Below, piece by piece: positions 1 through 10,636 of a stretch of 64,000 nucleotides of DNA. The position numbers and the translations under genes are program-made. Location of the stretch: assembly GCA_032622095.1 (NCBI GenBank), contig CP136069.1, positions 70,395,319-70,459,318 of the forward strand. Direction: 5' to 3'. The DNA comes from Siphonodentalium dalli (taxonomy: Eukaryota > Mollusca > Scaphopoda > Gadilida > Siphonodentaliidae). Position 1 is the stretch's first letter. The number at the start of each line of letters is the position of its first letter. The notes under the pieces were generated by a model, which was not told the origin of the DNA, searched no databases, and was given only the letters and a program-made list of their open reading frames with translations.

Positions 1-237
1 TATGTGTTCACCTTGATAGGTGGCCATCGGTATCCGTTAACTAATCTCGCAGGGATATGATCGTAACAATTCAAGCACTCGAGTTATGATCCATCAATAG
101 TATCGTCTGTTTCAACATACTACGTATTTCCATTTTACAATGGTTGTCAGAACCGCTGATGTATTATATATACATGCATATACGTGTGTACAGATACATA
201 TGGCGACAGGGGGGTGGGGCTTGGGTGTGTCTCACCC

Positions 238-640
238 CCCCCAACTTTGGTCAATATTTTCAACAGTTGGACATTTCAAACCTGCCAAAAAATTAGTTGG
301 AAATTTCACACCAACAATAGGTTGAAAATGTTCGTGTAGTTTGATTTTTTTTTTAATTTCTTTAGGGAATTAATTGTTTTTGGACCAATATTTGCATATT
401 TTCCTATTTTTGGTAAAAGTTTTGGTCTGAAGTGGTCATCAGTTGGAAACTTTCCAACCTCAGTGGGGTGACTGATTGGAAATTTCCAACACTTTGAAAG
501 CTTGTGTCCTGGTCCCTCACCCGTGGCGAGTCAAAAGTAAAAAACTGCTAGTTAATTTAAGAAAACAATATTGTCATACATTTGGTCAACATTGTCATTG
601 GAATTGTCATCAGATGTAAATTTTCCAACCTAAGTGGGGT
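238..640 (+). repeat. Dispersed repeat, left arm of an inverted pair
   Basis: This segment rich in TTGGAAATTT motifs recurs, diverged, as the reverse complement at about 2125-2526. The arms share blocks such as TTGGTCAACATTGTCATTGG. They may be two copies of a dispersed element or a large foldback with a 1.5-kb spacer. Confidence 0.7.
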
Positions 641-2124
641 GTCAGGTTTGAAATTTACAACTCTAGGAATGATTGAGGCTAGTCTAGATGGTAGGATTTT
701 GCGATTTTCTTGTTCAGATTACAAAAGTTTCGCACACCTGGCCGAACCGTGGTCTAATATTAGGCCTAAGAGCACTGAGGTGCAAGGGGGGGGGTGCAAA
801 TGGAATTATGGAAAACTTGTGTTTGGTCTGAAACCCTCTGCGTGTATGGGGATGTTTTATAAGTTGGTACCTCTCATGCCTTGATTTAGTTGTTTTACTT
901 TAAGTTGGACTGTATGCATAGAGGGCGCGTTCCTTTCTCGTAAAAATAGGTGGCATTTAAAATTTGCCATAACACTTTATAACTCTATGAATATTCGATA
1001 TGGACTATAGGTTGTTTGTCCGCAGTAATTCACTTCAACAAACACGACTAACAACTAACCCGCTACTTTCTCACGGGCGTAATCTTTGCAGCATGAAAAT
1101 ATCAGAGTACAATTGTACCTGATATTTTCTTGCAGATATTTTCTTGCAGCTTCATGTGTACGCGCCCTTACACTGATATATAACTGTATACAGATATGTA
1201 TGAAGTCACGTGTCGCGCATTACTGTGATCACAATATGATTACTAATAGTGAACGCGCGCTGATCAATTCAATATGTTTATTTCCCATTAAACCGTAAAA
1301 ACAGTGTTTGAGAATATAATACATAATATAACAGGCGGGGTATACATTGAAATAGATAATATATACATAATTGTTACGAGGTTACAAAACGAAAGTGGAT
1401 TCTCTCTCCTTTAAGTGTTAGTATATAACTTCGACTTACAAGTAATTAACAAAAGATTTGGAGATGACCAATTTTCATTTCATCACGACAGGCTTATTAT
1501 TGATCATTTCAATAACAAGCAGATTGATCCACTTTATTATTAGATATGGTCAACACATTTTGCTGGTATAATCATAATATTAATACAATTTCTGGTATAA
1601 TGGGAAAACTTCAGATAACTTATTTTTCCGACTCCATCGTTTTTTACTACATATATTCTGCTTTATAAAGAACAAGGAGAGAGAGAGACCACATTTTTAG
1701 AGTAAATTCATCAATATATAATCACACACGTAAAATTTCTATAATTCAGATCAGAACTCTGGTAATTGACAATTCACTACGAGTCGTTTCAGTTTAGGCC
1801 AGACATAAAAATGGATCTACCATCAGAATTCAGCAGACAACAGCGATATGGTATGTGCCGCATGTATTTAAAGTGTATCCTTATACCACTTGATAATGGT
1901 TCGAAGAAAGAATGAAAATCGCATAGGAATACACAATAAACAACAGTATACACAAATAGAGGCTAGAGAGCACACATATAGCTTTAGATGGAGATTCCAC
2001 CAATATTTAGGATTTCAGGTGATCAACTATATATAATATAGGTCTCCTGTTTGACACCATCTGGGCGGTGGCCATTTTGGATCTGTATGGAATGGGTATC
2101 CACCATACAACACCCTTTATTTGA
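641..2124. other. No recognised gene
   Basis: AT-rich. Apart from the weak exon candidate at 1811-1850 and a GA-rich run near 1677-1690, I see nothing I can name. Confidence 0.5.
1811..1850 (+). CDS. Possible first coding exon (weak)
   Basis: ATG in a good context (AAAAATGG), 13 codons MDLPSEFSRQQRY plus one base, then a GTATGT donor at 1851. No downstream exon was found that would confirm it, and 14 residues carry no family signal. It may be chance. Confidence 0.15.
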
Positions 2125-2526
2125 CCAAATGTAGTCAAATTTCCAACTGATGACAATTCCAATGACAATGTTGACCAAATGTAGGACAATATTGTTTTAT
2201 TAAATTAACTAGCAGTTTTTGACTGGCCACGGGGAGGGATCAGGACACAAACTTTCCGAGTGTCTGAAATTTCCAACCTGACACCCGCCCCATGATAAGG
2301 TTGGAAAATTTACAGCTGATGGCCATTCCAGCCCAAAATTTTGATAAAAAGTAGGAGATTATGCAAATATTGGTCCGAAAACAATAACTCCCCCCCCCAA
2401 TAAAATGTTTGAAAATCAAACTACAAGATCAATTTCAACCTATTGTTGGTTTGGAAATTACAGCTAATGTCGTGTCAGGTATGAAATTTCCAACTGTTGA
2501 AAATTTTGACCAAAGTTGCCACGTCC
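2125..2526 (-). repeat. Dispersed repeat, right arm of an inverted pair
   Basis: Reverse-complement counterpart of 238-640, roughly 75-80% alike by eye, with poly-C/poly-A length changes. The short reading frame across it is not a gene. Confidence 0.7.
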
Positions 2527-3104
2527 CTGTCCGTGTTCAATATTCGAAATACACGGGTTGAAATGACAACGAAAACTAAAACACATTCGCCAAGCCCGAG
2601 TAACAATTAATCAAAACAGATTTGCCTGTCGCAGTGCTTCGGCGTTGACCGTGACGTATAGCGGACACGATTTTTGCTCACACGAACTAATACCGTTTTC
2701 TTTCTGTGTGTATTTCTATATCAAACCGTTTACACTAGTCTGCGTGTAGATCTATGTGCAGTTCTATATATATAGCAATGTAAATGCACCCTTACACACT
2801 GTGAAATAAAGTACGAAAATAAATAGCTATTCTTAATACTTATCTGTCGTCGTTCATTTTGCAAAATGTGTCTACTGGTGGGTGCCATACTTAAACGAAA
2901 ACTCCTCCATAGTCACTAATGTTGCACTGGAGTTGAGCTTGCACATTCTATAATTCTTTTCAACTAGCATGCATATACCAAATACTCAAAATGCTTACGT
3001 GGTGCTCATTTCACATCGAGACAATCCATTAAAATATAGTTAAATATTTGTGTGTAAATGTCAGTCGACTGTGCCCAGAACATTTTGCCCAGCATATTTC
3101 ACAA
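2527..3104. other. No recognised feature
   Basis: Non-coding in all frames, with no repeat structure evident. Confidence 0.4.
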
Positions 3105-3334
3105 ATAAGCGAGATCACTGAGTCGCGGCCATATTGGATCCACCAAGCCCCCGTTCGCGGTTTAAGTGATACAGGTCAAAGCTCTGGAGGTGCATTCAAT
3201 ATATGGCTTTCATGAATATTCAAAACTCCATATATGGAATGCAGCTTTAGAACTTTGACCTGTATCATGCACTTAAACCGCGGAATGGGGGCTGGGTGGA
3301 TCCAATATGGCCGCAACTCAGTGATATCGATTAT
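3105..3334. mobile_element. Palindromic MITE (ATAAgCGAgATCACTGAG family), copy 1
   Basis: Nearly the whole 230 bp folds back on itself, from ATAAGCGAGATCACTGAG at the left to its complement at 3334, through GCGGCCATATTGGATCCACC arms to a CCATATATGG-rich centre. A second copy is at 10179-10379. Confidence 0.85.
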
Positions 3335-4270
3335 ACACACAAACAACCGGTATGTTGGCGGACGGACAACAACAACAACCAGAGACAACAGTAAAAAAGC
3401 TGCAGATGCCTAGATCGCGAAAGGTCGTTCGTAAATTATTTTTTACTTGGAGTTATTGTTGAGTGGATCAAATTATCTGCAGGGTTGTGGAAGCAAACAC
3501 CTTGGTAGAATTGAAAGCATTAGGTCTACTTCACTCCTTTCAGAATGATATCAAATATACCGTTACGATGATTGAACGTTCTATTGTGACTTTATATATT
3601 CAGATTGTTTTTGTGCTATGTAATATCACCGTAATTCAGCGGAACTTTTAGTCGAATAACTTGTTTCAAAATAAAGATGATGATGATGTTTTGTTTGTTA
3701 ATGTGGGTCCGAATTCTAGAATATCTGACCAGGGCGATGTAGGCTATCTTACATTTCTCCCATATTGAGAGGGGAGAAAAGGACGAAGTGTAACAATATT
3801 ATATTGTTTAATGGATAACTAAAAATGAATCGATGGCAGTCAATCCTTATCTCGGTCACATGACAATAATCGTACTCTCTGATTGGATCTCTCAGCCGAT
3901 CACGTGATCAACACTATGTATGTGTGCATGATCTTCAAACAGCTACAAAATAAATAACATACGAAAAATAATGAGTATGTTAAGGCAAAATTTCCCTAAA
4001 TACTTTATAGATGGCCATCTATAACCCACTTTTTATGATAAATTTTGGACCACAGAAATTAATAGGTATTCGACTGTTTTATCGCTGTATTGAGCATTAC
4101 ATTATATCAATACAAAATATTTTCGTTTTGTCTGTCAATGACTTACTTTTTGGAATAGCATGTAAAAGCAATGAGCAAAATGTTAAACTTTTTTAGATCG
4201 TTCAATCCTATATATATATATCTGGGTCAATTCGTTTCCTTGAATGATAAATATAATTCTATAACACTAT
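3335..4270. other. No recognised gene
   Basis: AT-rich. Contains a short ACAACA run and a GATGAT run; no supported exon. Confidence 0.4.
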
Positions 4271-4421
4271 ACAGTTGTCGCCCGTTGTCGAGGGAGACAT
4301 TGATATTTGTCACCCGCTCGAGAACGGAATGTCTCCCGAGGAGCGAAGCTCCGAGGGAGACATTCCGTTCTCGAGCGGGTGACAAATCTCAATGTCTCCC
4401 GAGAAGAAGGGCAACAACTGT
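4271..4421. repeat. 151-bp foldback palindrome
   Basis: The sequence is symmetrical about 4346, with GGAGC-GAA-GCTCC at the tip. The arms contain GGGAGACATTCCGTTCTCGA and its complement. Outer parts (ACAGTTGTCGCCC / GGGCAACAACTGT) pair imperfectly. Transcribed, it would form a hairpin of about 70 bp. The overlapping reading frames on both strands are artefacts of this symmetry. Confidence 0.9.
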
Positions 4422-4874
4422 TTTGTTATCCGATTATACCACAGAAAATATCCCTGCCATCCACACGCACGATGTTGCACTGAGTCACGAGTGCTTTCTT
4501 TCACGATTATGTATATGTTCAGTAACTTCTTATCGTCCCATAGGATTTCTGTTCCATAAACGATAGTCAAGCTGTTAAGCGTTTGGTAATCCGCGTTTAT
4601 TTACGATCATTTTGGTGGTCAAATCGTCAATATCGGTCCATGCAATGTAAACATGTTTCGATGTAAAAAATAAATAATAACGCTTGTCCGATAAAAGTAT
4701 CAACTTAAAAGTTCGAATATTAGTGTTCACTAAATATATGCAAATTAGCAAACACCATAACTGGTGTGTTTTGCGAATCCGTGGGGTATATAAGATCTAT
4801 GATTTTTTAGTACGTCGTATGATGTGAAATAGGTGAGTTACTGTGTTTGGAGATATTCTTGCAATGTAACACCA

Positions 4875-4935
4875 GGCGGGCGACAAAAACAATGTCTCCC
4901 GGGTCAGTGGGCGACATTGTGATTTGTCGCCCGGC
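4875..4935. repeat. Related shorter hairpin (GGGCGAC...GTCGCCC)
   Basis: GGGCGACAAAAACAATGTC pairs with GACATTGTGATTTGTCGCCC around CTCCCGGGTCAGTGGGC. It shares the TGTCGCCC and AATGTCTCCCG words with the palindrome at 4271-4421, so both belong to one family. Confidence 0.75.
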
Positions 4936-5765
4936 ACGTGACAGCACATGGGCCAATCAGAATGGTGGAAAATATGGAGGAGGATAACAAACTCGTATAT
5001 GTAACACTCTAGCCACAGACTGCAATACTGTCACTTGACTATTAAAACATCACCAATAGTCACCAATACTAACTATATATGCATTTAACTCAAACATCGT
5101 GTTCCAATTTGTATTTTTTATTACTTCAATGAATCTGTCTGTGACATAATTTCAGTGCTGATATAAATGTAGTACAAGTATTTATCGACCTACGATACCG
5201 AGGCAATTGCAAAAGCGAATATTATTAGGTGTATTTTGAAGCGCAAACAGACATGTGGCTTTGATCTAATGTAAATTTCTGTGGCCGTAATATCACTAAT
5301 ACGTATAATGGCTACATTCTTATATCGCATGTCAATGCATTTTCATTATATGTTGTTACATAACCAGATTTTATACTGAGTGAAATCATTGTTGAGAAAA
5401 TTTCACTCAGGGAAATTGTGTTATATCAACTGGACATTGTTTGCCATATCTGTAATATGTCACGCGGTTCTAGATCAGGTAATATAACACAATAATACGA
5501 TGGAACTATAATGAGAACATCTCTCGGTCGAAGGTATCCAGAGTGGGAAATTCATGAAGTCTCCAATATTAATTTCAATAAAAATGTCATGATATCAGCG
5601 CGATAATGAAATTCGTGGGAAGTTGAAAATGCATGTTGGAATAAAGATACCAATGGAACCGAATAATACCCCCATGTACGGGCGTAGTCAGAGTATAGAT
5701 TCACGACATGACCTATTATCAAATATGATTTTGTACGCACAAATGCGACTTAGTTTTATACTGAC
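4936..5765. other. No recognised gene (3' of the EF-hand exon)
   Basis: Probably intron or 3' flank of the EF-hand gene. It holds a small hairpin, CTGAGTGAAAT...ATTTCACTCAG, near 5378-5408. No further exon recognised. Confidence 0.4.
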
Positions 5766-5812
5766 CTTCACCCAGTGAGCAACCCATTCATCCTCTGTTA
5801 GAACCATGTCAC
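5766..5812 (-). CDS. EF-hand protein, short internal exon
   Basis: Acceptor GGTTGTTTCAG, donor GTCAGTAT; 47 nt. The first two bases complete the Gly codon of the previous exon, then DMVLTEDEWVAHWVK follows, so DGSSG joins to DMVLTEDEWVAHW. That resembles the exiting end of an EF hand (acidic residue, then E plus aromatic helix). The phase match and splice signals support it, but it is very short. Further 3' exons (below 5766) were not recognised. Confidence 0.6.
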
Positions 5813-5937
5813 CTGAAACAACCAAATGATTTGTTAGGTTAAGGATCAGGCGAACGTTTTGCCAAAAATTGCCAGGTATTTCAAAATGTTTTTTTCTTCA
5901 AAATTTGTCTGAAATTTAATACAAGCGATTATTGCGG

Positions 5938-6108
5938 TGACGCGTTATGCAGTAGGTCCCTAGATCATTTAGTGGTATCAATCCATTTTATCAGTCAATA
6001 AATCATGTAGACCTACTATATATTGCATTACTGCGGGGATTTACGCGAATTGAGTGACCTACGGAGATCTACGCAAATCTAGGGACCTACTGCATAACGC
6101 AGTACCCC
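5938..6108. mobile_element. MITE with about 24-bp perfect TIRs and possible 9-bp TSD
   Basis: Perfect inverted arms at 5942-5965 and 6077-6100 contain GCGTTATGCAGTAGGTCCC. The ends extend to GGT/ACC, and CGATTATTG occurs just outside on both sides, consistent with a 9-bp target duplication. It is internally non-coding. Confidence 0.75.
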
Positions 6109-6476
6109 GATTATTGTGACACAATATTTAAGAAACATCAACATGTTGGGATTTATAACCTTGTATCTTGGGAAAAATTCGCAAACCCCTGTCAATTTCT
6201 CCATTTCGCTCTCGCTCATCACACGTAACCCCCTCTCTCTATTCAACCAAGGTGATTGAAACCAGGTACTTTTACTCTGGTAACATTCATCTAGTAAATG
6301 GTCACCATATTATACGCACACATGCAAACCCACCCTTGTATGTTAACTCTGGTATAATGTTCCCACCCATGTATTTCACCGAAGTATTGTACCGGGATGT
6401 TAGTATGAATGTGGGATTCTACTAGAGTAATTATACAAGAGTGATTATACCATGGTAATTTACCTCGCTATTAGGC
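6109..6476. other. No gene; GGTAA-rich repeat fragment
   Basis: The segment from about 6240 carries ACTCTGGTAAC and ACCATGGTAA words related to the inverted repeat at 7060-8165. Nothing coding. Confidence 0.4.
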
Positions 6477-6491
6477 TAAATATACCACGGT

Positions 6492-6769
6492 TTGTTTTTA
6501 CCCGGGGCTATTGCGGACCACTCTTATCGGCTGGAGCACCCCGAAAGAGGTGACCCACCCTTACGAGATGGTCAAAATTGCCTGTCGGGGTCAGTCCCCG
6601 CTAGAAGCGGAAGTCCGTCAGGACCACTCGTCCTCCTCAGGCTGCGAACCCATACCTTGGAAGTCCCGTCCGATGGGGTGACCATCGTCGGGGACGTATC
6701 TCACAGCAGGGGCTCGATCAAAGCATAGCTTGCTCAGATACTACACTTTGATCTTAGCCAAAAGGCCGA
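6492..6769 (-). mobile_element. U2 snRNA-headed SINE-like retroposon
   Basis: On the minus strand the element starts ATCGGCCTTTTGGCTAAGA and continues through AGTGTAGTATCTG, the 5' domain of U2 snRNA including the branch-site-recognition GUAGUA. It then diverges into an unrelated GC-rich body and ends in an A-rich tail (GTAAAAACAA). It is bracketed by a perfect 15-bp direct repeat TAAATATACCACGGT (6477-6491 and 6770-6784), the mark of LINE-mediated retroposition. The body shows GATCAAAG...CTTTGATC pairing around the GUAGUA, a CGATGG/CCATCG hairpin, an Sm-like AATTTTGA and a CACCTC/GGGGTG hairpin. It could be a U2-derived SINE or a one-off chimeric retrocopy. Confidence 0.8.
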
Positions 6770-7059
6770 TAAATATACCACGGTAGCACAGAGGTGCGCC
6801 TTTAGAAAGTTTAACATAAACTTTGAGATAACAGATTGGAGGCTATATGAATCACACATGTGATTACATAAGGTGTTAAACTCTTCTGGATTTAGCCTAC
6901 ATATTTATAAGAATATTCTTCCCATTATGTTAACGTTTGAGTATGATACCGGGTGCAATTGATTTCCACTGATTAAAGAACACAATGTGGTTTTATTCCA
7001 ACAAAAGAGACTGAAGATACCTCAGCTGAGAAATGTGCTATTGTGAAATAGAGTTATCG

Positions 7060-8165
7060 ATCATATCCGTGTACAATTGCTCTGGTAAACATGCTCTACT
7101 CCCGTAAAAATATGGTAAAGTAAAATAGAAAATGCTACACTCTGGAAAAGACATGTAAAATTCATGTAAAAAGGACATGCCCTTGTAAATTCCAAGTAAA
7201 GACACGATGTACACCACTTATATTATACTCTGGTAAAAATAAATCCTGCTGTATGACCATTACATATAAAACATTAACCAACATGGGAGCATAATTATGT
7301 ACCAGCTATTTTGAGATTGGTGGACTTGTATCCGTTTTGGACTTAACTATATATACAAAACCCCAACCCACATAAAGTCTTGTCCCTGGTTGACAATACG
7401 TGATCGGTAGTGTAAGTCTGAATTGCTACAAGGACATTAATGTAGTCCATAAATAGGACTGAGATTCATGCTATTATTCCCCTTGTATCACTTGTATTAT
7501 ATAGTAGCGTATAGCATTACCTCACCTAATTCGAAACCAAAGGATATGTGTTATTAGCTGCCATAGAATATTAATACTAGAGAATGTAAAACTCATTCAT
7601 TCAATAAATCCATCTCTTACTGGAACCAACCCAATAAATGCACCATGGTTGTATTATATAGCGACACGTTTTGAAGTAACTGACGACTTTTGGAATAACG
7701 CGTTTTTTTAAAGAGCGCTTTTTTCCTCGAAGAAATCAATGTTGACTAAATAACGGATGTATTCAGAAATGAAACAAAATAATACAAACATTTAAAGACC
7801 GTTTTAAAGAGCGCTTTTGACAGAAGAAGTGATTTACTACAGTGTGTTCGGATTCACATGCAATTGGGATTTACCCATTTATGTCCTGATTAACCAGCAT
7901 TTTCCGAGAGTAATGTTGGGTACACCATGCATTTGCTTGCATGGAATTTACAATTACAAATGTGTGTCTCTTTACATAGGTTTTACCAGAGTCTATCATT
8001 GTTAACCTGACTAGCCATGATTTACTTGGAATTTACAAGAGTGTGTACAATGGTTTACCGGGCCTTTGCCAGAGCGTTTTATTGTAAACCTGACTTTACC
8101 ACATTTTACCCGAGTAGAGCCTGGTAAACATTGGTTATACCTGGCCTTTACCAGAGTTTCTTTTA
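7060..8165. repeat. Large degenerate inverted repeat (about 200-250-bp arms)
   Basis: The left arm (about 7060-7260) carries GGTAAA, TTCCAAGTAAAG and ACTCTGGTAAA blocks. They recur inverted at about 7930-8165 as CTTTACTTGGAATTTACAAG-like and TTTACCAGAG blocks. Similarity is partial, so this is an old foldback or two inverted copies. A duplicated AAAGAGCGCTTTT word sits in the spacer (7710 and 7806). Confidence 0.6.
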
Positions 8166-8697
8166 TAAGTGACTTGTGCGTGTCCAGACAAGGGTGCCCG
8201 TCACAAGTTTTGCAATACTGAAAAGCCGATCAACTGGAGAAAATATACGTCACATTATACGTGGTACCCATTTTACAGTCAAACTGCATGAACCCCCGCA
8301 TCATATCATATTGCGACAAGGCAGATTGGAACGCATCTTAAGATAACCGATAACTTAAATACGTATATGCATGCGTGACTGTGACACGCGACATCAGTGA
8401 TGTTGTTAATGTTAACATCACCCTGGTCCTACCGTGGGTAGGGTAAGCGTATATATTATTCCCACATGCCGAATTCCGCGCTGAGTTTGGTACATGCATG
8501 ATCTTCTAAATGAGTATGTTTGATAGACCACTATATATGTACTATATATTAGATTATTATGTTATATGGTGGCAATATATCTGGATCTCACCACAATCAT
8601 CGGTCCGATCGGATATGCACATCGACGTCTTGAGAGATCCTGAGGCTTACACACTTTGTCTCAACCCGTGCACCCTATGTCGCCATTGTATACTTAC
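8166..8697. other. Intron of the EF-hand gene, no other feature
   Basis: Lies 3' of the exon at 8865-8698 on the minus strand. It holds a small GATGTTGTTAATGTTAACATC hairpin-like run near 8398; otherwise non-coding. Confidence 0.4.
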
Positions 8698-8865
8698 CAC
8701 TGGAGCCGTCTAGAAGCCTAACATAACAGTCTGCGTCCGTCTTACTCAGCATGTCATCATCCGTACAGTCGTAGATATCGAAGACGGCTTGCCCGAAGTC
8801 ATGCAGGTTTACATGGACGTCCTGCATCTGCTTGACGAACTCAGCCCTCGACACGACGCCATTTC
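8698..8865 (-). CDS. EF-hand protein, internal exon (second and third EF loops)
   Basis: Acceptor TTCTATCTAG, donor GTAAGTAT; 168 nt. Joined phase-1 to the exon at 10555-10425 it gives Arg at the junction and the loop DADRNGVVSRAE, a canonical EF loop (D, D, N; E12) split by the intron. A third, weaker loop DCTDDDMLSKTD follows within FDIYDCTDDDML. The exon closes with LLDGSSG. Two canonical loops recreated across an intron is strong evidence for a real gene on the minus strand. Confidence 0.8.
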
Positions 8866-9782
8866 CTAGATAGAATAACGCAAAGTATATCAACATATAC
8901 ATGTATACAAGCCAAGTTTGTCTGTGTTTGTGTCTGTTTTGGATAATATAACTCTGTCACGATTTTGGCGCGCCTAAAATATTTATCACCCTCATGTCCA
9001 ACCATATGGCAAAACATCTTTAATTATATCATGTCACTCTCACTTTCCTTAACAACCACCATACTCCTCCAAACTATACACAACCTAAATAATTCCATTT
9101 GAAACTACTTTATTTTGAGAGAACAACATGTATCAAACCGGCCCGTCGTGTAAGTATATATATATACCCAATTAAATGTGAATACAAAAATCATGAATTC
9201 CCCATTATTTGTAACAGCTTGAAGTGCATGCATGTATGAAATCACTATCACATGATGGGCATGGTCACATGCCAACCGGAAACGAATCACAAAGGCTTAA
9301 AGCTTGTTGTTTAATCCCTTTCATATGACCAATGTTAATACTTGTTTTGTAATATGTAAATAATAAATAATATGGAATAAATACAGTTTACACAAATTTT
9401 GCCTTGAAGTTTGCATAATTCACCCATTAATTTTATAGGTCGATGTAGATTATTTCAATGTGATGGACAAACTGTTCTCGCATTATGCCGCCATCATTTG
9501 GATATTATCATAACATAAGATAATAAGATGTTCCATTTCATACAGCTACGGTGGTATTACATGGAGTATCTACGAACACTTTATCCGTTTCTATTACGTC
9601 AATATTTCAGATTTTAAGATAATTCAGGACATGTGGATTTTATTGAAAACAATATGCAATCTAATCACCCCATGATTTCATCATTTATTCCGGTTCAAAT
9701 AGTCATGAAACGGCGAGAAAAGGACCTTTTCCGTGAATTAGTTTGTTAAATTCTCCCTACCGATCTCACAACAATCCGCAGT

Positions 9783-9842
9783 GCACATGGCAAACCAACA
9801 GAGATAAAGATATACTTCAGGAAAAGTGTTCGTCGATACAAA
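9783..9842 (+). repeat. 60-bp direct repeat, copy 1
   Basis: A 60-bp sequence starting GCACATGGCAAACCAACAGA recurs without mismatch at 10091-10150, 308 bp away. Such identity implies a recent duplication or a long target duplication around the 248 bp between. Confidence 0.95.
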
Positions 9843-9955
9843 GGATATATACAAAGTAAAACTATTTATGCACTCACGACGAGTACTTTACCGCGTGGAG
9901 CAGTAATCACCGGTGTGTTGTTGTTATGCAGTTAAAATTAGAACGATGTAAACAT

Positions 9956-9983
9956 CACGTGACTGCGCTTGGGCAGTCACGTG
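9956..9983. repeat. Perfect 11-bp hairpin with paired CACGTG E-boxes
   Basis: CACGTGACTGC, loop GCTTGG, GCAGTCACGTG. Two E-boxes are set as an inverted pair in the spacer between the 60-bp repeats. It may be a regulatory site or part of an insertion. Confidence 0.7.
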
Positions 9984-10090
9984 AAGGCTAACGCGTCATA
10001 TGACGACTTTACGCCAATGAAATAATGCCTATCAAAAAGGTCGCCCACGTGCGAAGGTAAAAGTTTTAATGGAGCCAATCAGCACCCGTA

Positions 10091-10150
10091 GCACATGGCA
10101 AACCAACAGAGATAAAGATATACTTCAGGAAAAGTGTTCGTCGATACAAA
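10091..10150 (+). repeat. 60-bp direct repeat, copy 2
   Basis: Identical to 9783-9842. It ends 28 bp before the palindromic MITE at 10179. Confidence 0.95.
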
Positions 10151-10178
10151 CGATGCATATATATACGGAATGTTCAGA

Positions 10179-10379
10179 ATAAGCGAGATCACTGTTGGAT
10201 CAATCCAGCCCCAATTCCAAGGTTTAAGTGCTACTGGTCAATGTTCTGGAGGTGCATTCCATATATGGAATTTTGAATATTCATTAATTCCATATATGGA
10301 ATGCACCTCCAAAACTTTGACTGACGGAAGGGGACTGGATGGATCCAATGGGTCCGCGACTCAGTGGTATCTCTTATTA
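10179..10379. mobile_element. Palindromic MITE (same family as 3105-3334), copy 2
   Basis: The ends ATAAGCGAGATCACTG and CAGTGGTATCTCTTATTAT are inverted. The interior repeats GGAGGTGCATTCCATATATGG and its complement. It lies in the EF-hand gene intron, 46 bp from the exon at 10425. Confidence 0.85.
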
Positions 10380-10424
10380 TTTAGTGTCAAATCTGACCGT
10401 GGATCTATTATGTTATGAACTTAC

Positions 10425-10555
10425 TATCTGCGTCATAGGAATCGAATTCATGTTCTATCTCACCAATTGTGATAACTCTATCACTATTGATATCGGTAGA
10501 AGCAAATAACTCTATGGCAAATTCCGTATGGTCCCCAAAGACGGATTGCGATTGG
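10425..10555 (-). CDS. EF-hand protein, internal exon (first EF loop)
   Basis: Acceptor TTTTCAG before 10555, donor GTAAGT after 10425. One leading base, then 43 codons, then one trailing base. It reads QSQSVFGDHTEFAIELFAS and then the loop DINSDRVITIGE, a canonical 12-residue EF-hand loop with D, N, D at positions 1, 3, 5 and Glu at 12. It ends FDSYDAD, the start of a second loop completed by the next exon. EF-hand proteins bind calcium; which one this is cannot be told. No signal peptide or start codon is seen, so 5' exons are missing or unrecognised. Confidence 0.75.
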
Positions 10556-10636
10556 CTGAAAATATATTGAATAGTTGAATGGATCAAAATAGAAAAAAAT
10601 GAAAGTCGTATTCTAATCTCCATCATCTCGCACCAG

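Larger units (their letters stand above)
8866..10424 (-). other. Intron of the EF-hand gene
   Basis: This 1.56-kb intron holds a 60-bp direct repeat, a CACGTG hairpin and a palindromic MITE (listed separately). The part 8866-9782 is AT-rich with no coding signal that I can support. Confidence 0.6.

Noticed and set aside
4171-4570. Overlapping 131- and 86-codon frames on opposite strands
   Set aside because: They cross the 151-bp palindrome; its symmetry keeps both strands open.
6640-6660. tRNA B-box-like GGGTTCGCAGCC within the U2-headed element
   Set aside because: No A box or cloverleaf at the right distance; may be chance, so no tRNA-derived part is claimed.
6492-6769. Genuine U2 snRNA gene
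   Set aside because: Only the 5' domain matches U2, the canonical Sm site and stem-loops III/IV are replaced, and perfect TSDs with an A-rich tail show a retroposed element.
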